From contig UQXG01000002.1 of assembly GCA_900544945.1 (NCBI GenBank), positions 1 to 44,717 on the forward strand: a stretch of DNA of 44,717 bases, given 5' to 3'. Under the pieces are notes generated by a model. That model did not search any database, was not told the origin of the DNA, and saw only the letters and a list, made by a program, of their open reading frames with translations. This stretch comes from an uncultured Eubacteriales bacterium. GTDB taxonomy: Bacteria; Bacillota; Clostridia; Oscillospirales; Oscillospiraceae. The position numbers were made by a program, and so were the translations under genes. How positions within the stretch are numbered: position 1 is the stretch's first letter; every line of letters begins with the position of its first letter. Below, one piece after another: positions 34,270 through 41,042 of the stretch.

Positions 34270-35144
34270 GCACCGCCCTCCGTTTCCGCAATGGACTGTT
34301 CAAAGCCCACAATGTTATAATCTTGGGGGTAATCGCTGAGGGACTTGTCATAGCACAGGCTGCCGAAGGCCTTTCCCGCCAGGGGGGTCACATGGGACAG
34401 GAGATTCAGCGCCCAGGCACAGCCGCCTACCAAGTGGATATGCTTGCCGTGGGCTTTTGCGATTTCCTGCACCATGCGGCTGGTGGAAACATATTCGGCG
34501 TTCTGGGGACAGAAGATCCCGTCGGCCTCGTCCTGGATGAGCAGCCGGAGAAATTCGCAAAGGTTGTCAATATAGAGCATGGAACGCTGATTGGCAATGT
34601 TCGGAAAAACAGGCAGCTTTTCCGCCAGCCGGGCTAGGGTTCGGTAATTGCCCTTGCAGTCCCTGCCATAGATCATGGGCGGGCGGAGAATGGCCACCCG
34701 GAAATGATCGTCCCGAAGGGCGGTCAGGGCTTTCTCGGCTTGCAGCTTGCTGATGCCGTAATTGTCCGTTGGGTTCAAGGGGGTGTCAGCGGTGATGGTC
34801 AGGGTCTTGCCCACCGGGGCGTGAAGGCCGTAGACGCTTTCCGAGCTGAGAAAGAGAAACTGACACACGCCTTCGTTTTTCGCCTTTTGGGCAAGCTCCG
34901 CTGTGAGCAGATGGTTCACCCGGTCGTAAAGTTCCGCCTGAGAAGGGTCGTCCTTGGATTTGGGCTGGTGGACGATGGCCGCCGCGTGGACAATGGCATC
35001 GTAACCGCCGAAATCCGTCTGCCGCCAAGCTTCCTCCCGGAGGCTGAGAAAATCCACGGAGTATTCCTCCGGCCGGCGGCGCAGGTATTGGGCAAGGGCG
35101 CTTTCGATATAGCCCTGGGTGCCGGTAATGAGAATCCGCTTCAT
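34266..35144 (-). CDS. CapN-like NAD(P)-dependent epimerase/reductase (probable UDP-D-FucNAc 4-ketoreductase)
   Basis: 292 residues from ATG 35144, overlapping the upstream stop as ATGA. SDR fold: ILITGTQGYIESAL at 4-17, VHAAAIVHQ near 60, FLFLSSESVYG, YGISKLQAE (YxxxK) near 150 and LRPPMIYG. By recollection it is strongly like S. aureus CapN, which reduces the 4-keto-6-deoxy product of CapD to UDP-D-FucNAc. Oddity: the third glycine of the TGxxGxxG nucleotide loop is a glutamate here (GYIE for GYIG). An intact frame argues against a pseudogene. A UDP-QuiNAc reductase or plain 4-epimerase is an alternative. Confidence 0.82.
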   Translation of the reverse strand: MKRILITGTQGYIESALAQYLRRRPEEYSVDFLSLREEAWRQTDFGGYDAIVHAAAIVHQPKSKDDPSQAELYDRVNHLLTAELAQKAKNEGVCQFLFLSSESVYGLHAPVGKTLTITADTPLNPTDNYGISKLQAEKALTALRDDHFRVAILRPPMIYGRDCKGNYRTLARLAEKLPVFPNIANQRSMLYIDNLCEFLRLLIQDEADGIFCPQNAEYVSTSRMVQEIAKAHGKHIHLVGGCAWALNLLSHVTPLAGKAFGSLCYDKSLSDYPQDYNIVGFEQSIAETEGGA

Positions 35145-35758
35145 TTGCCCTTCTTCTCCTTTTCCAGCTGGCCGGTGCCGCCCTCCACCACGCCCTCGGA
35201 CTTGAGCACCGAGCGAATGGTGCCAAAGAAGCACTTGCAGTCAAAGGCGAAGCTGAGGTTCTGCACATACTCGCCGTCAAACCGAGCCTTCACGTCAATG
35301 GGCAGCTCGTCCCGTCCGTTGATCTGCGCCCAGCCGGTAAGCCCCGGGCGCACATCGTTGGCTCCGTACTTGTCCCGCTCGGCGATCAGGTCAAACTGGT
35401 TCCACAGGGCAGGCCGGGGGCCGATAATGGCCATTTTACCCGTAAAAATCTGAAAAATCTGGGGAAGTTCGTCCAGGGAGGTCTTGCGCAGGAATTTTCC
35501 CACCCGGGTGATATACTGCTCCGGATTTTCCAGCAGATGGGTGGGCACGTCCTTGGGGGTGCTCACCTTCATGGTGCGAAATTTCAGAATCAGGAAATGG
35601 GTCTTGTGGATGCCCACCCGCTTCTGCCGGAAGAACACCGGCCCCGGATCATCCGCCACAATGGCGATACAGATCAGAAGGTACACCGGCGACAGCACCA
35701 CAATGGCGCAGGCGGACAGCAGCAGGTCGATCAAACGCTTCGCGTATTTCTGATACAT
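35141..35758 (-). CDS. Initiating phosphoglycosyl transferase (CapM/PglC-like bacterial sugar transferase)
   Basis: 205 residues. It transfers a sugar-1-phosphate to undecaprenyl phosphate, starting the repeat unit at the inner membrane face. One membrane-embedded helix (about 8-30), then KFRTMKV, the catalytic D-E pair in SLDELPQIF, GPRPALWNQF and PGLTGWAQINGRDE: the standard monotopic PGT order without extra N-terminal helices. I prefer ATG 35758 (TGAGGA six bases upstream and family-typical MYQKYAKRL opening) over ATG 35770, where the purine run is too close. Beside CapD- and CapN-like genes the likely donor is UDP-D-FucNAc, by analogy with S. aureus CapM. It is the only such enzyme in the window. 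Confidence 0.9.
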   Translation of the reverse strand: MYQKYAKRLIDLLLSACAIVVLSPVYLLICIAIVADDPGPVFFRQKRVGIHKTHFLILKFRTMKVSTPKDVPTHLLENPEQYITRVGKFLRKTSLDELPQIFQIFTGKMAIIGPRPALWNQFDLIAERDKYGANDVRPGLTGWAQINGRDELPIDVKARFDGEYVQNLSFAFDCKCFFGTIRSVLKSEGVVEGGTGQLEKEKKGK

Positions 35759-35775
35759 GGTGATCCTCATTCCCC

Positions 35776-37653
35776 TTATACTTCAAGCTTTTTCCGATAG
35801 GTTGGCACGATTTCCGCCACAATATCCTTCATATTTTCCGTTTCCGCCTCACAGGCTTCTTTCAGCCGTTCCAACTGGGCGGCGAATTTCTCATCGTCCA
35901 TTTCAATGGGCTTGCCGATGTGAATGAGCCGGTTGGCCGTCTCCTGGAGCCCCTCTTCCTTCATGAGAAGCTCCTCATAGAGCTTTTCGCCGGGGCGCAG
36001 GCCGGTGTAGACCACTTTGATGTCCACGTCCGGCTCGTAGCCGCTGAGACGGATCATGTTCCGTGCCATGGTATCGATCTTCACCGGCTCGCCCATGTCG
36101 AGAATGAAAATCTCCCCGCCCTTGGCGTAGTACCCGGCCTGGAGCACCAGGCTCACCGCCTCGGGAATGGTCATAAAATAGCGGATAATGTCCGGGTGGG
36201 TCACCGTCACCGGGCCACCTGCGGCAATCTGCTTTTTGAAAAGCGGAATCACGCTGCCGTTGCTGCCCAGGACGTTGCCGAAGCGAACGGCCACAAACTC
36301 GGTTTTCGACCGGCGATCCATCATCTGGATTACCATTTCACACAGCCGCTTGGAGGCGCCCATGATGTTGGTGGGGTTCACCGCCTTGTCCGTGGAGATC
36401 AGCACGAACCGGCGGACGCCGTATTTCGCCGCGGCGGAGGCCACCTTATAGGTGCCGAAGACATTGTTTTTGATGGCCTCGTTGGGGCTGTCCTCCATGA
36501 GAGGCACATGCTTGTGAGCCGCCGCATGGAAGATGAGGTCAGGCCGGTAGTGGCCAACGACCCAATCCACCCGGCTGGTATTGCGCACGGAGCCGATGAG
36601 TACTTCCAGATTCAGCTCCGGGAAGTTGCGCCGAAGCTCCTGCTGGATGTCATAGGCATTGTTCTCGTAAATGTCGAAAATAATCAGCATTTCCGGCTTG
36701 GCTCCCGCAATCTGACGGCACAGCTCGCTGCCAATGCTTCCGCCGCCGCCGGTGACCAGCACGGTTTTTCCGTGGATATAGCCGAAAATCTCCTCCAGAT
36801 TCACCTGGATGGGATCTCTGCCCAGTAAGTCCTGGGGATCCACCTGGCGCAGCTTGCTGACGCTGACCTCCCCGTTGACCATCTGGTAAATGCCCGGAAG
36901 CATCTGAACCTCGCAGCCGGTGGTGGTGCAGATATCCAAAATCTCCTTGCGCGTTTTCGCCGGACAGCTGGGAATGGCGAAGATGATTTTGCTGATCTTA
37001 TACTGCTTGGCCATGGCGGGGATATCGTAGCGGTTGCCCACGATGGGCACCCCGCACAAGCGCTTATTCAGCTTTACCGGGTTGTCGTCGATGACGCAGG
37101 ACAGGTGATCCTTCACATAATCGCTGCTTAAAAACTCCATGGCCAGCGCACGGCCTGCGTCCCCCGCGCCGATGAGCATCACGTTTTTCAGGCCGTTGGC
37201 ATGGGCCATATGGCTCAGCTGCCTTTGCGCCGTCCGCCAGAGCCGGTAGGAGAAGCGAATAAGCACCGTCATGGCAAAGCTCAGAAGGTATCCCATGACC
37301 ATGCTGCTTCGGGGCATCAGGAAGCCGTCAAACCGGAATACCAGAGTGCCGATGACCGCCAGCACCAGGTAAGCTCCCGCAATCCGGAACACCTCCGAGG
37401 TGCTGACAAAGGCCCAGATGCTGCTGTAGAGCCGGAAGCACAAAAAAACCACAATGGTGATGACGCACCAGGGGCCGATGGCAGAGAGAAAGCCCTGCAA
37501 ATGCTCCGTCCGGATTTCCTGGAAGGAGAAATCGTACCGGAACCACAACCCTAAGAAGAAGGACAGCATGGTGGCTACCACGTCTCCCGCCATAATCAGC
37601 AGCACCTTGCCCAGGACAGCCCGGCTCAAAAACTGGGGTTTATTCATGTCCAT
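35776..37653 (-). CDS. Membrane UDP-N-acetylglucosamine 4,6-dehydratase (CapD/WbpM/PglF-like)
   Basis: 625 residues, first gene of unit 1. Four transmembrane segments lie in about 12-140, then a first nucleotide-binding fold (GAGDAGRA at 162-169) and the catalytic SDR domain (TGGGGSIGSE at 301-310, STDKAVNP at 420-427, and M431-x3-K435 replacing Tyr-x3-Lys). This is the full-length architecture of WbpM, CapD and PglF, which convert UDP-GlcNAc to UDP-4-keto-6-deoxy-GlcNAc. With the CapN-like reductase two genes on, the product should be UDP-D-FucNAc. A good promoter precedes it. The protein could equally feed a UDP-bacillosamine route, but no aminotransferase or acetyltransferase for that is present. 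Confidence 0.93.
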   Translation of the reverse strand: MDMNKPQFLSRAVLGKVLLIMAGDVVATMLSFFLGLWFRYDFSFQEIRTEHLQGFLSAIGPWCVITIVVFLCFRLYSSIWAFVSTSEVFRIAGAYLVLAVIGTLVFRFDGFLMPRSSMVMGYLLSFAMTVLIRFSYRLWRTAQRQLSHMAHANGLKNVMLIGAGDAGRALAMEFLSSDYVKDHLSCVIDDNPVKLNKRLCGVPIVGNRYDIPAMAKQYKISKIIFAIPSCPAKTRKEILDICTTTGCEVQMLPGIYQMVNGEVSVSKLRQVDPQDLLGRDPIQVNLEEIFGYIHGKTVLVTGGGGSIGSELCRQIAGAKPEMLIIFDIYENNAYDIQQELRRNFPELNLEVLIGSVRNTSRVDWVVGHYRPDLIFHAAAHKHVPLMEDSPNEAIKNNVFGTYKVASAAAKYGVRRFVLISTDKAVNPTNIMGASKRLCEMVIQMMDRRSKTEFVAVRFGNVLGSNGSVIPLFKKQIAAGGPVTVTHPDIIRYFMTIPEAVSLVLQAGYYAKGGEIFILDMGEPVKIDTMARNMIRLSGYEPDVDIKVVYTGLRPGEKLYEELLMKEEGLQETANRLIHIGKPIEMDDEKFAAQLERLKEACEAETENMKDIVAEIVPTYRKKLEV

Positions 37654-37710
37654 TCCCGTTCACCTTCTAAATTCTTGTAAGAAATACCCATTTTCCGCAT
37701 AGTTCGGTTT

Positions 37711-37739
37711 ATTATAACACATTATGCCCCATACGGCAA
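37711..37739 (-). promoter_or_regulatory. Main promoter of polysaccharide unit 1
   Basis: On minus, TTGCCG (37734-37739) and a consensus TATAAT (37711-37716) with a 17-base spacer. About 55 bases separate the -10 box from the capD-like start. No regulatory RNA is visible in the leader. Confidence 0.8.
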
Positions 37740-37758
37740 GCAATAGTTTCATTGGAAC

Positions 37759-37785
37759 AAAAAAGAGGCACCCGGATGGGTGCTC
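37759..37785 (-). terminator. Terminator-like hairpin, distal copy
   Basis: On minus, GAGCACCC-ATCC-GGGTGCCTC (one bulged C) followed by TTTTTT. A 22-base part (37762-37783) is identical to 38168-38189. It lies between the repeat element and the unit 1 promoter and would stop any read-through from the topA operon. Confidence 0.65.
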
Positions 37786-37823
37786 CAAATTTCAGGTTAT
37801 CAAAAAAGGCCCAAGAATACGTT

Positions 37824-38139
37824 GTCATTGCGAGCCAGTGCTCACACTGGCGTGGCAATCCGTTTCCTTCGTCCCCCGGCTCCCACTTTGGGGGAGCTGT
37901 CACAAAGTGACTGAGAGGGTAACTACGCCCTCTCCGCCCCTTCGGTGCACCTCTCCCATAGGGAGAGGCAAGGCCCTCATCCGTCTCGCGCTTGCGGGGA
38001 ACGCGCGAGCCACCTTTACATTATGGAGCAATTGCCACTGGCAATTGTTAGATTTTGATTCGCTGCGCGGAGCACCACCCCGGAGGGGAAGGCTTGGGGA
38101 CGGATTGCCACACCACTCTGCGGACTGGTTCGCAATGAC
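37824..38139. repeat. 316-base element with 40-base terminal inverted repeats and nested internal repeats
   Basis: The ends (37824-37863 and 38100-38139) begin GTCATTGCGA and end GGCAATCCGT and match as inverted repeats at 34 of 40 positions. Inside are shorter hairpins (CACTTTG/CAAAGTG at 37884-37909, CTCTCCC/GGGAGAG at 37951-37967, CAATTGCCA near 38029-38047). The internal GGGGGAGCTG...GACTGAGAGGG piece resembles, from memory, another dispersed repeat of gut Clostridia, so this may be one repeat nested in another. There is no coding sequence; it fills most of the 547-base gap between the two operons. Confidence 0.75.
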
Positions 38140-38167
38140 AGCTTCTATTTCCGTGCGATGCAATCAC

Positions 38168-38195
38168 AAAGAGGCACCCGGATGGGTGCCTCTTA
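38168..38195 (-). terminator. Terminator of the topA-kinase operon, proximal copy
   Basis: An 11-bp perfect stem (38169-38179 with 38184-38194) with loop GGAT, directly after the kinase stop. The following T-run on minus is short (TTTGTG), weaker than the distal copy at 37759-37785. Confidence 0.65.
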
Positions 38196-38200
38196 GGGGG

Positions 38201-39295
38201 TTATTGGGAATTGCGGATGCACTGCTCTACAATGGCTTCCATTTCGTCCATATGCTTCAGCATATCCTTAGCAAGGGCAATCTGGCACCGGGCACGAACC
38301 AGGTTGTGATCCGGGCGGCGGATGTTGAAATACAGGTCGCCGTCCAGGTAGTCTGCCAGGAATCGGGTGGCAAGCTCCGCCGTCAGGTCAAAGCAGCTCA
38401 TGGCAAGGGTCTTGACCTCCGTCTCCGTCATGGTTTTCGCCGTCATGGACAAAAACCCTTCCGCGAAAGCCCGGAACACCTCCAGATTCACCTGTGCCTG
38501 GTCGTAGTCTGTACAGTCCTCCTCCACCCGGTTGGCCGCAAAGCGGATGGCATCGCCGAAATCATGACCCATAAGCCCCGGCATAACGGTGTCAAGATCG
38601 ATAACGATCATCGCTTCCTTGGTTTCCGGAGAAAACAGCACGTTATTGATCTTGGTATCGTTATGGGTGACCCGCAGAGGCAGCTTTCCTGCCCGGTACA
38701 GATCCGTCAGGCAGCAGGCCTTGTCCTCTACGGACAGAAGATAATCAATCTCCTCCCGGACGGAAGATACCCGGCCCGCTTTGTCCTCTTCCACGCTCCG
38801 CCGGAAATCGGCGTACCGCTTGCGGGTATCGTGAAAGCCCGGAATGGTCTCCACCAGAGCTGAAAGATCAAAGTCCTCCAAGTCCATCTGGAATTCGCCG
38901 AAGGCCTTGCCCGCGCTGCGGACAACGTTCAGGTCGGTGACGGTGTTGTAAGTCACGGAGGGGACGTAATTGGTCATCCGCCAGAAATTCTCCCCGTCTG
39001 CCAGGTAGGTCTTCCGGTCTGCGGTGTGGTGAAAATGCAGGGCAAGCTGCCCCGGCTTTTTCGCCCGGATATGCTCGGTGACGCTGTCGATGTTATTCAT
39101 CAGACCCACCGGATTCCGGAAGGCATAGGTGTTCACGTTCTGCACCAGGAAGGACTTCTCCTTCCCCTCGGGCAGCCGGAAATTCACCTTGTAGGTATGG
39201 TTTACGTTGCCCATCTGGATGGTTTCATAGCCCAGGTATTCATAGGGGATCCGGAAGGCTCTGGAAACCTCCAGCAGCTTGTCGAAAAGCTCCAT
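38201..39295 (-). CDS. APH-fold phosphotransferase, NahK-like (N-acetylhexosamine 1-kinase type)
   Basis: 364 residues, cytoplasmic aminoglycoside-phosphotransferase-fold kinase. The catalytic loop is HNDTKINNVL at 211-220 and the metal-binding VIDLDTVMPG at 231-240; GNVNHTYKV near 30 is the nucleotide loop. This wording and length match the NahK group, of which the Bifidobacterium enzyme phosphorylates GlcNAc/GalNAc at C1, rather than antibiotic-resistance APHs. The gene lies 17 bases after rnc and ends the topA operon. Substrate within the family varies, so nahK is not assigned. If correct, the product would supply hexosamine-1-phosphate to the UDP-HexNAc pool used by the adjacent locus. 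Confidence 0.75.
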   Translation of the reverse strand: MELFDKLLEVSRAFRIPYEYLGYETIQMGNVNHTYKVNFRLPEGKEKSFLVQNVNTYAFRNPVGLMNNIDSVTEHIRAKKPGQLALHFHHTADRKTYLADGENFWRMTNYVPSVTYNTVTDLNVVRSAGKAFGEFQMDLEDFDLSALVETIPGFHDTRKRYADFRRSVEEDKAGRVSSVREEIDYLLSVEDKACCLTDLYRAGKLPLRVTHNDTKINNVLFSPETKEAMIVIDLDTVMPGLMGHDFGDAIRFAANRVEEDCTDYDQAQVNLEVFRAFAEGFLSMTAKTMTETEVKTLAMSCFDLTAELATRFLADYLDGDLYFNIRRPDHNLVRARCQIALAKDMLKHMDEMEAIVEQCIRNSQ

Positions 39296-39312
39296 ATGTT
39301 TCTCCTCTTTCT

Positions 39313-40002
39313 TTACTGGGACTGCTCGGGAAAGAGCTTTTCTAGAGCCACCCGGGCCGCGTCCTGCTCGGCACGCTTCTTGCTGCTGCCGCTGCCCGTG
39401 CCCACCACGGTTCCGTTCAGGCAGACCTCCACCGCAAAGTGCTTGTCGTGATCCGGGCCGGACTCGCCGATGAGGGTGTAGGTCAGCACCTGGTTTTTCT
39501 TCTGCTGCACCAGCTCCTGGAGCTTGGTTTTGTAGTCGGCGTTGTGAAGCTTGGTCACCGGCACTTCCACGAAAATGAACTGCCGAATGATGAGCAGCGC
39601 CGCCTCAATGCCGCCGTCCAGGAAGCAGGCGGCGATGACGGACTCCATGGCATCGGCCAGAATGGAGCTGCGGGTTCTGCCGCCACCCTGCTCTTCGCCG
39701 TGTCCCAGGAGCAGATGGGTTCCAAGACCAATGCGCTCAGCGGCGGCGGCCAGAGTCTGCTCGCAGACCATATCCGCCCGCATCCGGGTCAGCTCCCCCT
39801 CAGGCCGGTTGGGGAAATTCCGGTACAGATACTCTGCCACCAGCATTCCTAAGACGCTGTCCCCCAGAAACTCCAGCCGCTCGTTGCTGAGCAGGCTGTT
39901 GTGCCAACGCTCGTTGGCGTAGGAGGAATGGGTCAGAGCGTTTTGCAGCAGGGAAATGTTGTGAAAATGATAGCCGATAACGGCTTCCAGATCTTTAAGC
40001 AT
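39313..40002 (-). CDS. rnc: Ribonuclease III
   Basis: 229 residues from ATG 40002. Dimeric endonuclease cutting double-stranded RNA (rRNA precursors and structured mRNAs). The signature NERLEFLGDS is at 40-49, a second acidic site ADAMES is near 115, and a C-terminal double-stranded RNA-binding domain (about 153-226) ends GTGSGSSKKRAEQDAAR. I prefer this start to a GTG at 40011, where the purine run is too close. It overlaps plsX by 8 bases, so translation is coupled. No fabD or acpP lies between plsX and rnc, unlike in many bacteria. Confidence 0.95.
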   Translation of the reverse strand: MLKDLEAVIGYHFHNISLLQNALTHSSYANERWHNSLLSNERLEFLGDSVLGMLVAEYLYRNFPNRPEGELTRMRADMVCEQTLAAAAERIGLGTHLLLGHGEEQGGGRTRSSILADAMESVIAACFLDGGIEAALLIIRQFIFVEVPVTKLHNADYKTKLQELVQQKKNQVLTYTLIGESGPDHDKHFAVEVCLNGTVVGTGSGSSKKRAEQDAARVALEKLFPEQSQ

Positions 40003-41026
40003 CGGCTTCACTTCCCTTCAGCGCGGCCAGATTCTTCTCCAGCTGGGCGGTAAAGTCCCCTTCGGCGGCGGTCATGGCCTGCTTCACCGCATTCCGGAAG
40101 GCCAGAGCGTCGGAAGAGCCGTGGGCCTTGATGACCGGCTTTTTGATGCCCAAAAACTGGGTGCCGCCGATTTCCCGGTAGTCCAGAAGCTTCATCATGT
40201 CCTGGACACCGCTCTTGCACAGAAGATAGCCCAGCTTGGAGCCCAGGTTCTTCTTGAACATCCGCTTGAGCATACTGCCCATAAACATGGCGGTGCCTTC
40301 AATGGACTTGATGAGAATGTTGCCGCTGAAGCCGTCGCAGACCACCACGTCCACCGCCCCCAGAGGCACGTCACGAGCCTCTACGTTGCCGGTGAAATTC
40401 AGCAGTCCCCTGTCGGACGCGTCTTTCAGCAGGGCGTAAGCGTCCTTCTGAAGCTGGGTGCCCTTGCTGTCCTCAGACCCGATGTTCAGAAGGCCAACCC
40501 TGGGATTTTCCACCCCCAGGGTGAACTTGCTGTAGGCCGAAGCCACCAATCCGAACTGGAGCAGAAACTCCGGGGTGCACTCGGCGTTGGCGCCGCAGTC
40601 GCAGATAATGACCTTTGTACCGGCCTTGGTGGGCATGGCGGGAGCCATGGCCGCCCGGCGAATCCCCCGAACCCGCTTGACAAGCAAAGTTGCACCCGTC
40701 AAAAGCGCGCCGGTAGAACCGGCGGAGACAAAAGCATCGCCCTTGCCGTCGGCCAGCATTTTCAGGCCGATGATCATAGAGGAATTCTTTCGCTTATGGA
40801 TTACCGAGGCCGGGTCGTCGTGCATGTCCACCACGTCGTCGGCATGGGCGATTTCCACGCCCTCAGGCAGGGTGTCCAGGCCGTTCTTCTTCAGAACCTC
40901 CAGAATCTCCTGACCCCGGCCTACCAGAATGATATCCGCATTGTAACGCTTCACCGCTTCGATGGCGCCGAGCACCGGAGCCTGAGGGGCATTGTCGCCG
41001 CCCATCGCGTCCAGAATAATCTTCAT
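39995..41026 (-). CDS. plsX: Phosphate acyltransferase PlsX
   Basis: 343 residues, normal length. It converts acyl-ACP and phosphate to acyl phosphate, the donor for PlsY in phospholipid synthesis; a peripheral membrane protein. It begins KIILDAMGGDNAP, the family signature, with HRKNSSM near 78, AFVSAGSTGALL near 103 and CDGFSGNI near 235. The start has AAAGAGG a few bases upstream and lies 16 bases after trmFO. It ends 8 bases into rnc. Confidence 0.96.
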   Translation of the reverse strand: MKIILDAMGGDNAPQAPVLGAIEAVKRYNADIILVGRGQEILEVLKKNGLDTLPEGVEIAHADDVVDMHDDPASVIHKRKNSSMIIGLKMLADGKGDAFVSAGSTGALLTGATLLVKRVRGIRRAAMAPAMPTKAGTKVIICDCGANAECTPEFLLQFGLVASAYSKFTLGVENPRVGLLNIGSEDSKGTQLQKDAYALLKDASDRGLLNFTGNVEARDVPLGAVDVVVCDGFSGNILIKSIEGTAMFMGSMLKRMFKKNLGSKLGYLLCKSGVQDMMKLLDYREIGGTQFLGIKKPVIKAHGSSDALAFRNAVKQAMTAAEGDFTAQLEKNLAALKGSEADA

Positions 41027-41042
41027 CCTTGCACCTCTTTCT

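Noticed and set aside
37824..38139. CRISPR array or IS element
   Set aside because: Only two inverted arms, no regularly spaced direct repeats, and no transposase gene.
37724..38863. 379-residue plus-strand open frame through the repeat region
   Set aside because: Composed of repeat sequence followed by antisense of the kinase gene; no start signals.
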